Shown here: positions 19,816 through 27,951 of the stretch, piece by piece
Layout: every line of letters starts with the position of its first letter
How positions within the stretch are numbered: the first letter of the stretch is position 1
Assembly (NCBI GenBank): GCA_023457435.1
Contig: JAEWLS010000013.1
Span: 1 to 64,000 of the forward strand
Reading direction: 5' to 3'
DNA: 64,000 bases
Source of the DNA: Pseudomonadota bacterium
Lineage (GTDB): Bacteria; Pseudomonadota; Alphaproteobacteria; Rhizobiales; Rhizobiaceae
Program-made: the position numbers and the translations under genes
The notes under the pieces: model-generated
Database searches by the model: none
The model's input: the letters and a program-made list of their open reading frames with translations, nothing else
What the model was told of the DNA's origin: nothing

Positions 19816-19843
19816 AAAAGGCCGCGTCACCGCGGCCTTTTTT
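19816..19843. terminator. Bidirectional intrinsic terminator
   Basis: AAAAGGCCGCG (19816-19826) and CGCGGCCTTTT (19831-19841) form a perfect 11-bp stem with a TCAC loop, ending in TTTTTT on the plus strand and TTTT on the minus strand. It serves both the small membrane-protein gene and the convergent asd gene. Confidence 0.9.
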
Positions 19844-19849
19844 CCGATA

Positions 19850-20884
19850 TCAGGCCGCTCGCGCGCGCGGTGCAATCAGCCCGCGCGCGACCAGCAACTC
19901 GGCAATCTGTACCGCGTTGAGCGCTGCGCCCTTGCGCAGGTTGTCCGAGACGATCCACATGTTGAGGCCGTTATCGACGGTCGAATCCTCGCGGATGCGC
20001 GAGATGTAAGTCGCGTCCTCGCCGGCGCTGTCGATCGGCGTGATATAGCCGCCATTCTCCCGCTTATCGACGACGACGCAGCCCGGTGCCTCGCGCAGGA
20101 TCTCGCGCGCCTCGTCGGCCGTGATCGGGTCCTCAAACTCGAGGTTAACGGCCTCAGAGTGACCGATGAAGACCGGCACGCGCACGCAGGTCGCCGTCAC
20201 CTTGATCTTCGGATCGAGCATCTTCTTCGTCTCGGCCACCATCTTCCATTCTTCCTTGGTGGTGCCGTCCTCCATGAACACGTCGATGTGCGGGATGACG
20301 TTGAAGGCTATGCGCTTGGTGAACTTCTTGGCCTCGACCGGATCGGCAACGAACACGGCGCGGGTCTGCGTGAACAGTTCGTCCATGCCTTCCTTGCCGG
20401 CGCCGGAGACCGACTGATAGGTCGAAACGACGACGCGCTTGATCCTGGCCTTGTCGTGCAGCGGCTTGAGCGCGACCAGCATCTGCGCGGTAGAGCAGTT
20501 CGGATTGGCGATGATGTTGCGCTTGCGGAAGCCGTCGATCGCCTCCGGGTTCACCTCGGGCACGATGAGCGGCACGTCCTGGTCGTAGCGCCAGGCGGAC
20601 GAGTTATCGATGACGACGCAACCCTGCTTGCCGATCTTCGGAGACCATTCCTTCGAAACGTTGCCGCCGGCCGACATCAGGCAGATATCGACGTCGGAGA
20701 AGTCGAAATTGTCGAGCACCTTGGTCTTCAGCGTGCGGTCACCGTAGGAGACCTCGCTGCCGAGCGACTTGCGCGAGGCAAGCGGGATGACCTCGTCAGC
20801 AGGGAAGCCGCGCTCCTCGAGAATATTGAGCATCTCGCGCCCGACATTGCCGGTGGCGCCAACGACTGCGATCCTGAAACCCAT
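19850..20884 (-). CDS. asd: Aspartate-semialdehyde dehydrogenase
   Basis: NADPH-dependent reduction of aspartyl phosphate to aspartate semialdehyde, feeding lysine, diaminopimelate, threonine and methionine synthesis. 344 residues with the Rossmann motif GATGNVGREM, the catalytic cysteine in NPNCSTAQM and the substrate-binding histidine in FIGHSEAVN. The start at 20884 coincides with the conserved MGFRIAVVGATG; the longer frame upstream is unsupported. Confidence 0.97.
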   Translation of the reverse strand: MGFRIAVVGATGNVGREMLNILEERGFPADEVIPLASRKSLGSEVSYGDRTLKTKVLDNFDFSDVDICLMSAGGNVSKEWSPKIGKQGCVVIDNSSAWRYDQDVPLIVPEVNPEAIDGFRKRNIIANPNCSTAQMLVALKPLHDKARIKRVVVSTYQSVSGAGKEGMDELFTQTRAVFVADPVEAKKFTKRIAFNVIPHIDVFMEDGTTKEEWKMVAETKKMLDPKIKVTATCVRVPVFIGHSEAVNLEFEDPITADEAREILREAPGCVVVDKRENGGYITPIDSAGEDATYISRIREDSTVDNGLNMWIVSDNLRKGAALNAVQIAELLVARGLIAPRARAA

Positions 20885-20900
20885 TGTAGTCCCTTTCCTT

Positions 20901-20964
20901 GCCCTCTCCTCCGGTTGGGCCGGCATGGCGCCGGTTGCCCCCGGACCTTGCTCGGGGAGAGGGC
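20901..20964. repeat. Intergenic palindromic repeat upstream of asd
   Basis: GCCCTCTCC (20901-20909) is the exact reverse complement of GGAGAGGGC (20956-20964), with an internal GCCGGCATGGCGCCGG-like secondary palindrome. The edge sequence GGGGAGAGGGCCCGTGGTGAG resembles the dispersed GGGGAGAGGG palindromic elements (RIME-like) found between genes in many rhizobia. It lies within the transcript between the small ORF and asd. Confidence 0.45.
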
Positions 20965-20994
20965 CCGTGGTGAGAAACGAGCGGCCGAGGAAGG

Positions 20995-21111
20995 TCAGAC
21001 CGCGGTGGCGGTCGTTTTGGCCGTAGTTTTCTTGTTGAAGCGCGCGCGAACGGAGCCGCCGGCGTGGCCGGACGACGTCAGGGCGAGAAAGGCCAGCAAC
21101 AGGCCGCGCAT
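20995..21111 (-). CDS. Possible 38-residue small exported or membrane peptide
   Basis: The ORF starts MRGLLLAFLALTSSGHAGG and ends with a Lys/Thr/Ala-rich tail. GGAG lies six nt before the ATG, a well-spaced ribosome site, and the N-terminal 12 residues are strongly hydrophobic, like a signal peptide. It lies between the ABC-F gene and asd on the same strand. No family recognised; too short to be sure. Confidence 0.4.
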   Translation of the reverse strand: MRGLLLAFLALTSSGHAGGSVRARFNKKTTAKTTATAV

Positions 21112-21177
21112 GGAAAGCTCCGAAATCGCGCAGGCTTTTACGCCCTTTGCCCGGCGAGTCAATTGTGTGGGCCTGAA

Positions 21178-22800
21178 TCAGCTGCGAAGGCCCGGCGCTT
21201 CCTGTCCGGTCCGTTCGACATATTCGGTGTAGCCGCCGCCATAGGCGTGCGTGCCCTCCGGGGTCAGCTCCAGAACGCGATTCGACAGAGCCGCGAGGAA
21301 GTGCCGGTCGTGGCTGACGAACAGCATGGCGCCTTCGTACCTGGACAGCGCCTCGATCAGCATCTGCTTGGTGGCGATGTCGAGGTGGTTGGTCGGTTCG
21401 TCGAGCACGAGGAAGTTCGGCGGGTCGAACAGCATGCGCGCCATCACCAGCCGGGCCTTCTCTCCGCCCGACAGCACGCGACACTTCTTCTCGACATCGT
21501 CGCCGGTGAAGCCGAAGCAGCCGGCGAGCGCGCGCAGCGGCGCCTGCCCGGCCTGCGGGAACGAATCCTCCAGCCACTGAAGCACCGTCCGGTCGCCGTC
21601 GAGCAGTTCCATGGAGTGCTGGGCGAAATAGCCCATCTTCACGCTCGGTCCGCGGGTCACGCTGCCGCTGTCCGGTTCCGATGCGTCGGCGACAAGCTTG
21701 AGCAGCGTCGACTTGCCGGCGCCGTTGACGCCGAGCACCGCCCAGCGCTCCTTGCGGCGGACCTGGAAGTCCAGGCCGTCGTAGATCGTGCGGGCACCAT
21801 AGCTCTTGCTGACGCCCTTCAGCGTCGCGATGTCCTCGCCGGAGCGCGGCGCCGGCTGAAACTCGAAGCGAACCGTCTGCTGACGCTTCGGCGGTTCCAC
21901 CTTGTCGATCTTGTCGAGCTTCTTGACCCGGCTCTGCACCTGCGCGGCGTGGCTGGCACGCGCCTTGAAGCGCTCGATGAAGGCGATCTCCTTCGCCAGC
22001 ATCGCCTGCTGGCGCTCGAACTGCGCCTGCTGCTGCACGTCGGCCAGCGCCCGCTGCTGGCGGTAGAACTCATAGTTGCCGGAGTACGAGGTAAGGGCGC
22101 CACCGTCGATCTCGATGATCTTGCCGACGATCCGGTTCATGAACTCGCGGTCGTGCGAGGTCATCAGGATGGCGCCGTCGAAGCCCTTCAGGAAATTCTC
22201 CAGCCAGATCAGGCTTTCGAGGTCGAGGTGGTTGCTCGGCTCGTCGAGCAGCATCGCGTCCGGCCGCATCAGAAGGATCTTGGCCAGCGCCACGCGCATC
22301 TTCCAGCCGCCGGAAAGCTTGCCGACGTCTCCCGCCATCATCTCCTGACTGAATCCGAGGCCGTCCAGTACCTCGCGGGCGCGGCCGTCGAGAGCGTAGC
22401 CGTCGAGCTCGTCGAACGCTGCCTGGACCTCGCCATAGCGGGCGATGATCTCGTCCATGTCGTCGGCGCGGTCGGGGTCGCCCATCGCCTGCTCGAGTTC
22501 GGCCATCTCGGCGGCGAGTGCGCTCACCGGACCCACGCCGTCCATGACCTCGACCACCGCGCTGCGCCCGGACATATCGCCGACGTCCTGGCTGAAGTAG
22601 CCGATGCGCACGCCTCGATCGACGGACACCTGGCCCTCGTCAGGCTGCTCCTGGCCTGTGATCATCCGGAACAAGGTCGTCTTGCCGGCGCCGTTCGGCC
22701 CGACCAGCCCGACCTTTTCGCCGCGCTGTATCGTCGCCGACGCCTCGATAAAGACGATCTGCTTGCCGTTCTGCTTGCCGATGCTTTCGAGACGGATCAT
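21178..22800 (-). CDS. ABC-F family ATPase (ribosome-associated)
   Basis: 540-residue soluble protein with two ABC ATPase domains and no membrane segment. First Walker A GPNGAGKTT (about residue 37) with signature LSGGWKMR; second Walker A GVNGAGKST (about 350) with signature LSGGEKAR; each Walker B is followed by the DEPSNHLD/DEPTNHLD motif of the ABC-F class, and a charged linker joins them. ABC-F proteins act on the ribosome in translation or antibiotic protection; this one resembles the widespread Uup/YbiT/YheS group, with no sign of a resistance-specific linker. The start at 22800 (MIRLESIGKQ) is chosen over an upstream in-frame ATG. Confidence 0.92.
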   Translation of the reverse strand: MIRLESIGKQNGKQIVFIEASATIQRGEKVGLVGPNGAGKTTLFRMITGQEQPDEGQVSVDRGVRIGYFSQDVGDMSGRSAVVEVMDGVGPVSALAAEMAELEQAMGDPDRADDMDEIIARYGEVQAAFDELDGYALDGRAREVLDGLGFSQEMMAGDVGKLSGGWKMRVALAKILLMRPDAMLLDEPSNHLDLESLIWLENFLKGFDGAILMTSHDREFMNRIVGKIIEIDGGALTSYSGNYEFYRQQRALADVQQQAQFERQQAMLAKEIAFIERFKARASHAAQVQSRVKKLDKIDKVEPPKRQQTVRFEFQPAPRSGEDIATLKGVSKSYGARTIYDGLDFQVRRKERWAVLGVNGAGKSTLLKLVADASEPDSGSVTRGPSVKMGYFAQHSMELLDGDRTVLQWLEDSFPQAGQAPLRALAGCFGFTGDDVEKKCRVLSGGEKARLVMARMLFDPPNFLVLDEPTNHLDIATKQMLIEALSRYEGAMLFVSHDRHFLAALSNRVLELTPEGTHAYGGGYTEYVERTGQEAPGLRS

Positions 22801-22937
22801 TGCGCGCACCTTTGGGAGCGGGCCGTAGACCATCGCGGCGCCCGCGAAGCAAGGGCCGCGTTGCCGCATCGCCGCGCTGGCGGGATTGACCGGCGCCGGC
22901 CCACGACGGATTGTGCGGCGTTCCGGCGGGTAAGAGC

Positions 22938-23639
22938 ATGAACGGCGAGATCATCTATTTCGACAGCGAGCGCGGCACCGGTTTCATCGCCGGCTCCGAC
23001 GGCAACCGGTATGTCTTCGAGCGATCCGACGTCGATCGCGAAGCGCGCGCGGCCAAGGGCGTGAAAGTCGCCTTCTCGGTCGACGGCGACAGGGCGCGCA
23101 ATATCGTTGTCACGAGTGCCCGCGACATACGCGGCGCGCGCTCGGTGCCGGATGCAGGCTCCGCCGAAATGCCGCCGAATCCGGTTCTCGACCTGCCGGC
23201 GGCACCCGCAGCCGGCCTGTTCGGCTATTTTCGCCGATGCGTCACAAGCAATTTCGCGAACTTCCGCGGGCGGGCGCGACGCAAGGAGTTCTGGGGCTTC
23301 GCGCTGTTTTCGCTCGTGGCAGTTCTGCTGGTCATATGCGTCGGCCTGTCGGCCGACTTTGCGCTCGGAAACCTGAAGCAGGTCGCCAGCGACAGCGACT
23401 TCGCCGCCGATGGCGGGCCATCTGTGACGTTTGCACTGGGCGGCGTGGTCTGGCTGGCGCTCCTCGTTCCGTCGCTCGCCGTAACGGTCCGGCGCATCCA
23501 CGACATCGGACTGTCGGGCTGGTTCATCCTGGTGAACTTCATCCCGTCCATCGGGTCGCTGATCGTCTTCGTGTTCACGCTGATCCCGTCGCAGCGCCAC
23601 CCCAACAAATGGGGACCGGTGCCGCCGGGCGTGGACTAG
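22938..23639 (+). CDS. Cold-shock-like domain fused to a DUF805 membrane domain
   Basis: 233 residues in two parts. Residues about 1-60 (NGEIIYFDSERGTGFIAGSDGNRYVF ... VKVAFSVDGDRARNIVV) resemble an OB-fold cold-shock domain of the kind that binds RNA or ssDNA. Residues about 95-225 form DUF805: FRGRARRKEFWGFALF, three or four membrane helices, and VRRIHDIGLSGWF. The start at 22938 is selected because it begins the OB fold. Role unknown; such fusions could tether a nucleic-acid-binding domain to the membrane. It overlaps the convergent MarR gene by 4 nt. Confidence 0.8.
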   Translation: MNGEIIYFDSERGTGFIAGSDGNRYVFERSDVDREARAAKGVKVAFSVDGDRARNIVVTSARDIRGARSVPDAGSAEMPPNPVLDLPAAPAAGLFGYFRRCVTSNFANFRGRARRKEFWGFALFSLVAVLLVICVGLSADFALGNLKQVASDSDFAADGGPSVTFALGGVVWLALLVPSLAVTVRRIHDIGLSGWFILVNFIPSIGSLIVFVFTLIPSQRHPNKWGPVPPGVD

Positions 23640-24136
23640 TCGTCGTCCGCGCCCTCGGCGCGGCCGCGGTCGAGTGCGTAGAGTCGAGCCAATATTCGCC
23701 TGAGGCGCTCGAAGAAGACAGCTTCCTCGCCCTCGGAAAATCCCTCGAACAGGATCGCGTGCTGCTTCGCCATGCGCTCGCGGAAGCGCGCGACCTTGTC
23801 GCTGCCGCTGTCGGTCAGCGACACCGCGTTGAACCGCCGGTCGGCTCCCTTGCGCCGCTCGATCAGTCCACGGCGCTCCAAATTGTTGACGGCTTTCGTC
23901 ACCGCCGACTTCTTCAGCACCAGCATCGCGGCAAGATCGTTCTGCGACAGGCCCGGATTGATCGCGACGAGATTGAGGATCGCGATCTCGCCGGGCTCCG
24001 TGTCCAGCCCTGCGAAGGTCTCCGAGGTGGCGGCACGGATATAGCCGCGCAGAGAGCGGAGAATGAACGGAAAATCCCGGCCGAGATAGCCGAGTTCGAC
24101 CGGAAACGGGTGATCGGCTTTGCGTTCCTGATCCAT
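23636..24136 (-). CDS. MarR-family transcriptional regulator
   Basis: 166-residue winged-helix protein: NPGLSQNDLAAMLVLKKSAVTKAVNNLERRGLIERRKGADRRFNAVSLTDSG covers the recognition helix and wing (DRR motif, about residues 60-110), flanked by dimerisation helices. It is divergent from the dehydratase-like genes across about 100 bp that contain an inverted repeat at 24221-24237, and the same motif recurs before the CoA-transferase gene, so it most likely regulates the whole adjoining cluster, possibly in response to an aromatic or acyl-CoA ligand. Confidence 0.9.
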   Translation of the reverse strand: MDQERKADHPFPVELGYLGRDFPFILRSLRGYIRAATSETFAGLDTEPGEIAILNLVAINPGLSQNDLAAMLVLKKSAVTKAVNNLERRGLIERRKGADRRFNAVSLTDSGSDKVARFRERMAKQHAILFEGFSEGEEAVFFERLRRILARLYALDRGRAEGADDD

Positions 24137-24199
24137 GAGAGCAACCGACTGCGCCCTGCGACTAGTACCGGACGCCGCGCAAAGTCAAACAGCGCTACA

Positions 24200-24240
24200 T
24201 TGACAAGGCGCGTTTCAATCAGTTCATCATGTGAACTAAT
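24200..24240 (+). promoter_or_regulatory. Promoter with MarR-type operator, site 1
   Basis: A perfect -35 TTGACA (24200-24205) is followed at 24221-24237 by AGTTCA-TCATG-TGAACT, a perfect 6-bp inverted repeat that occupies the expected -10/+1 region, and then AAT. The motif AGTT-N7-TGAACTAAT recurs at 26655-26674. The ATG of the downstream gene (24239) directly abuts the repeat, so the transcript is probably leaderless or nearly so. A regulator bound here would block RNA polymerase. Confidence 0.6.
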
Positions 24241-25369
24241 GCCTGATTTCCCGAGCAACTCCTCCGCGGTGACCGAACTCAAGCGGGCGTTCGAGGCCAA
24301 GGCGCGCGGCGTCGTCTCGGAAGGTTCGGCGGTCGGCTTCTTCGGCAGCGACTTTCCGGTCGTACTCGTTGCGGCGTGCGGGCTGCGTGCGGTCGACGTC
24401 GAGATGGAGCCGGCCGCGGACGCCGGCTGCGTCAGCGCCGCCGTCGACGAGGTGGCCGAGCCGTTCGTCGACGCGTCCGCACGGCGGTTCCTGCACAGGC
24501 TCCTGTGCGGCGCCTACGACGACCTCGCGGCAATTGTCTTCTCGCGCTCCACGGCCGCAGCCTATATCGCCTACCTCTACGCCACCGAGCTTCGCCGGCA
24601 GCAACGGGGCGCAGTCGGGCCGCTTCTTCATCTGTGGAACGGGCAGCTAACGGACAGCGACGCGGTGGCGGCGTTCAACCGCAGCGAAGCGCATCGGCTC
24701 GAGCAGACGCTGGCGTCGATCGGCGGAAGCGGCATCGAGGAGGGCCTGCCCGGAGCCGTCGCGGCCGAGAGGCAAAGAGCGGAGGCACTTGCGGGACTCG
24801 AGCGGACGGTGCAATCGGGCCGCATCTCCGGACACGACGCCATGCGCTGGCGCAATGCGGGGCGCTATCTCGACGCCGCCGAACATGCACGGTTGCTCAA
24901 AGCTGCGACGGACGAGCGCGCGGAGAACGGCAAGCGCGCAGGCCGACGGATCGGCCTCATCGGCTCGCCGGTCGCCGAGAGCCGGTTATACGATCTCATC
25001 GAGGAGTTCGGCACCATCGTCGCCGATCCGCACAGCTACGGCTTCGCATGGCCGCCACCGGTGCCAAGCGACGCGGCGGACATCGGAGCGGTCCTCGAGG
25101 CAGCGGCGACGCATCGTCTCCAGCCGCGTGCATTGCCGGTCGCCGGCCACCGGCAGGCGATCGTCCGCGCCTGCGTCGAGGCGGGATGCGATGCTGCCGT
25201 CATCCAGCTCGATCCGCATGACGACACTGTCGGCTGGGACTTGCCGGACATTCGCGCTCGTCTCCACGCCGCGGGCATCCGGATCGTCGACCTCGGATTT
25301 CGCCCGGATCCGGTGGACGAGGCCTGGCTGGAAGCTGCGCGCGGCAAACTGCGCGAGGCCCTCGCATGA
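24239..25369 (+). CDS. 2-hydroxyacyl-CoA dehydratase-like protein, first subunit
   Basis: 376-residue protein that looks like a member of the HgdB/BcrC-type (COG1775) family by pattern (for example LLCGAYDDLAAIVFSRST ... YLYATELRRQ and the late RIGLIGSPVAESRLYDLIEEFGTIVADPHSYGF). Canonical members ligate a [4Fe-4S] cluster with three cysteines; here the positions corresponding to the usual CSxxR and FSHSCD segments read VDASARR (about 77-83) and FSRSTAA (about 101-107), so two appear lost. No ATP-dependent activator gene is nearby. There is no ribosome site before the ATG; it starts at the edge of the operator. Overlaps the next gene by 4 nt. The exact function is unknown, and the family assignment is by eye. 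Confidence 0.65.
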   Translation: MPDFPSNSSAVTELKRAFEAKARGVVSEGSAVGFFGSDFPVVLVAACGLRAVDVEMEPAADAGCVSAAVDEVAEPFVDASARRFLHRLLCGAYDDLAAIVFSRSTAAAYIAYLYATELRRQQRGAVGPLLHLWNGQLTDSDAVAAFNRSEAHRLEQTLASIGGSGIEEGLPGAVAAERQRAEALAGLERTVQSGRISGHDAMRWRNAGRYLDAAEHARLLKAATDERAENGKRAGRRIGLIGSPVAESRLYDLIEEFGTIVADPHSYGFAWPPPVPSDAADIGAVLEAAATHRLQPRALPVAGHRQAIVRACVEAGCDAAVIQLDPHDDTVGWDLPDIRARLHAAGIRIVDLGFRPDPVDEAWLEAARGKLREALA

Positions 25370-26622
25370 GCGCATACCAGCCCCTGGCCAGCACCGCGCT
25401 GGCCGCGTCGTTCCAGCGCGAGTGGGCGAAATCGCTGCGCAGCCGCATCGCCGGCGGCGAAAAATTCGCCTTCGCCAACGCGGACACGCCGCACGAGCTG
25501 TTCCACGCGGCCGGTATGCCGGTCGTCGCCAACCAGTGGTGGTCGTCGCTGATCGCCGCGAAGCAGCTGTCTCCATACTATTTCGACCGCATGCAGGAGC
25601 TGGGGTTTCACGACCGTCTGGCGCGCTACTCGGCGCTGCCGTTGATCGCGCGCCTCGACGGCGACCTGGAACGCCAGCCCTGGGGCGGTTTGCCGACGCC
25701 GTCGCTGCTGTGCGCGCGCCAGAGTGCCGACGATCACCAACGCATCTTTTCGCTGTGGGCGGAGGCGACCGGCGCGCCGCTGTTCAATTTCAGCGCGGCA
25801 GGGATTCCGGATCCGGACCCGCTCTGGTGGGTCCGGCAGCGCCACGACTGGGAAGCGTTCAACGGGACGGCGCGGCTCGACCTGATGGTCGCCGAGATGC
25901 GCCAGCTGATCGTTCTGATCGAAGAGATTACGGGCCGACCCTTCGATCACGACGCATTCGCCGCGATCATGGGGACGATCCACCGCCAGGAGCTGGCCTT
26001 CGAGGAGGCGAGCGAGGCTGTCGCGGCCGCCGAACGCTGTCCGATCCGGATCGCGGAGCAGATCCCCAATGTGATGATCCCGCAGTGGCATCGCGGCTCG
26101 GAATGGGCGGTGGGCCACGCCGAGCGCTTCCGCGACGAGGTCTTCGAGCGCGTCGCCGCCGGCACAGCGGTTTGCCCCGACGAACGGATCCGGATGATGT
26201 GGATCGGCGCCGGCCTGTGGTTCGACACCGATTTCTACACGGCCTTCGAGGAGAGCCACCGCGCGGTGTTCGCGTGGTCGATGTATCTACCGTTTGCCGC
26301 CGACGGGTACATCCGGCACGACAAGGGCGATCCGCTGCGTACTCTGGCGGCGCGGTTCGCCACGATGAACGAGCAGCTGCATCAGCCGCCATGGGCGAAC
26401 GCCTGGCTCGCCTACCAGGCGCGAAAGTATCGCATCGACGTTGCCGTGATGCTCATCCCGCAGCGTGACCGGCCGTCCGGCTACGGCTCGCTCTTCGCGC
26501 GCCGCGCGCTCGAGGAAGCAGGCGTCCACGTCATCGAGATCTGGGCGGACATGGTGGACCAGCGCTATTGGGACCGCCGAGCCATGTACGACCGCATCGC
26601 CAGTGAACTGGAGCGGCTGTAG
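25366..26622 (+). CDS. 2-hydroxyacyl-CoA dehydratase-like protein, second subunit
   Basis: 418-residue partner of the preceding gene (ATGA overlap). It has the family opening TPHELFHAAGMPVVANQWWSSL (about residues 41-62), the central FNFSAAGIPDPDP segment that matches the conserved P-x-D/E region, helical middle part with EEITGRPFDHDAFAAIM, and a final IPQRDRPSGYGSLFARRALEEAGVHVIEIWADMVDQRYWD. The usual CSxxR position (about 70-80) has no cysteine; Cys116 in LLCARQSADD may be one surviving ligand. As a heterodimer the pair would resemble HgdA/HgdB, but cluster ligation is doubtful, so dehydratase activity should not be assumed. Confidence 0.7.
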   Translation: MSAYQPLASTALAASFQREWAKSLRSRIAGGEKFAFANADTPHELFHAAGMPVVANQWWSSLIAAKQLSPYYFDRMQELGFHDRLARYSALPLIARLDGDLERQPWGGLPTPSLLCARQSADDHQRIFSLWAEATGAPLFNFSAAGIPDPDPLWWVRQRHDWEAFNGTARLDLMVAEMRQLIVLIEEITGRPFDHDAFAAIMGTIHRQELAFEEASEAVAAAERCPIRIAEQIPNVMIPQWHRGSEWAVGHAERFRDEVFERVAAGTAVCPDERIRMMWIGAGLWFDTDFYTAFEESHRAVFAWSMYLPFAADGYIRHDKGDPLRTLAARFATMNEQLHQPPWANAWLAYQARKYRIDVAVMLIPQRDRPSGYGSLFARRALEEAGVHVIEIWADMVDQRYWDRRAMYDRIASELERL

Positions 26623-26632
26623 CTGCAGCGGC

Positions 26633-26674
26633 TTGACACCGCGGCGAACCTAATAGTTATCTAGATGAACTAAT
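26633..26674 (+). promoter_or_regulatory. Promoter with MarR-type operator, site 2
   Basis: TTGACA (26633-26638) is followed by AGTTAT-CTAGA-TGAACT (26655-26671) and AAT, sharing AGTT-N7-TGAACTAAT with site 1 at almost the same distance from the -35 element (16 versus 15 nt). It lies between the second dehydratase-like gene and the CoA transferase, giving the downstream genes their own co-regulated promoter. A strong ribosome site GGGAGGAG follows before the ATG at 26701. Confidence 0.6.
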
Positions 26675-26700
26675 TTGGTCCGGGAGGAGTAAGGACCGGA

Positions 26701-27864
26701 ATGGCTCAACCCCTCGCGGGCATCAGGGTCGTCGATTTCAGCCATGTCGTGGCCGGACCCCTGGCGACGCATTTCCTCGCGCTGCTCGGTGCGGACGTGG
26801 TGAAGGTGGAGTCGCCAGCCGGCGACGCGCTGCGCAACTACACGCTGCAGCCGGACCAGCGCGGCATGGCGCCGGCCTTCATGGGCATCAACCTCGGCAA
26901 GCGCTCGGTGGTCCTCGATCTCAAGCATGAAGACGGGCGACGCAGCGCGTTCGACCTCGCGGCGGGCGCCGACGTCGTCGTCGAGAATTTTCGCCCCGGC
27001 GTCATGGCGCGCCTCGGGCTCGGCGCGGAGCGGCTGCAGGCCGCCAATCCCGGCCTGATCTACTGCTCGGTGTCAGGCTTCGGCCAGGACGGCCCGATGC
27101 GCGACTTCCCGGCAATCGACCAGATCGTGCAGAGCGTTTCCGGTCTGATGGGCCTCTCCGGCAATCCCGGCGACGACGCGATCCGCGTCGGCATCCCCAT
27201 CGTCGACACGTTCTCCGGGCTGCTTGCGGCCTTCGCGATCCAGAGCGCGCTCCTGCAGCGCGATCGCAACGGCGGCCGCGGCCAGGAGATCGACGTCGCT
27301 ATGCTCGATGCGACGCTGGTGATGATGCTGTCGGTCGTCAATCCGCTGCTGATCGCCGGCGAGGCGCCCGTGCGCACGGGCAACCGCGGGTTCAGCCGCG
27401 CCCCGACGGCGGACACGTTCCGCACCGCGGACGGGCAGATCACGGTGGGCGCGGTCGAGGAAGCGACGGTCAACCGCATGCTGGACGTGCTGGAACTCGG
27501 CGAACTGCGCGGCGATCCGCGCTTTGCCGACCGCGATGCTCGCATACGCAACGCAGACGCGCTGGCCGCTGAGCTTGCTCGAGCTTTCCGCAGCCGCACG
27601 ACCGCGCAGTGGGTCGAGGCGCTCAACCTTGCAAGCGTCCCGGCTGGGCCGGTGAGCACGGTGAAGGATGCCATCGAGCTCCCGCAGGTCAAGAATCGCG
27701 GATTGCGCATGCAGGTGTCGACGCCGGACGGCCGCCGCTACGAAGCGCTGAACGCCGGCTTCCGCTTTCGGCACGACGGGCCGGGAATCGAGCGCGGCGC
27801 GCCCCGGCTCGGCGAGCATACGGAGGAAATCCTGGCAGAGCTTGCCGGCCGCGCCGCAAGCTGA
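26701..27864 (+). CDS. CaiB/BaiF-type (class III) CoA transferase
   Basis: Transfers CoA between acyl groups by a family III mechanism. 387 residues with the family start PLAGIRVVDFSHVVAGPLATHFLALLGADVVKVE, the catalytic aspartate region IDQIVQSVSGLMGLSG and the C-terminal segment VPAGPVSTVKDAIELPQVKNRGL. Probably activates the imported carboxylate to its CoA thioester for the dehydratase-like pair. First gene of an operon that runs to the second P450. Confidence 0.95.
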   Translation: MAQPLAGIRVVDFSHVVAGPLATHFLALLGADVVKVESPAGDALRNYTLQPDQRGMAPAFMGINLGKRSVVLDLKHEDGRRSAFDLAAGADVVVENFRPGVMARLGLGAERLQAANPGLIYCSVSGFGQDGPMRDFPAIDQIVQSVSGLMGLSGNPGDDAIRVGIPIVDTFSGLLAAFAIQSALLQRDRNGGRGQEIDVAMLDATLVMMLSVVNPLLIAGEAPVRTGNRGFSRAPTADTFRTADGQITVGAVEEATVNRMLDVLELGELRGDPRFADRDARIRNADALAAELARAFRSRTTAQWVEALNLASVPAGPVSTVKDAIELPQVKNRGLRMQVSTPDGRRYEALNAGFRFRHDGPGIERGAPRLGEHTEEILAELAGRAAS

Positions 27865-27951
27865 ACCAAGGCCCGGCAGCCCGCAGACGGGCGGATTGCC
27901 GGATAGGGAGAACCCGTCTGACGCGCCACAGGGCGCACAGTGGAGGAGACG

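Noticed and set aside
21064..22941. Plus-strand open frame of 625 codons opposite the ABC-F gene
   Set aside because: Antisense shadow with no recognisable fold; the ABC-F protein on the other strand is unambiguous.
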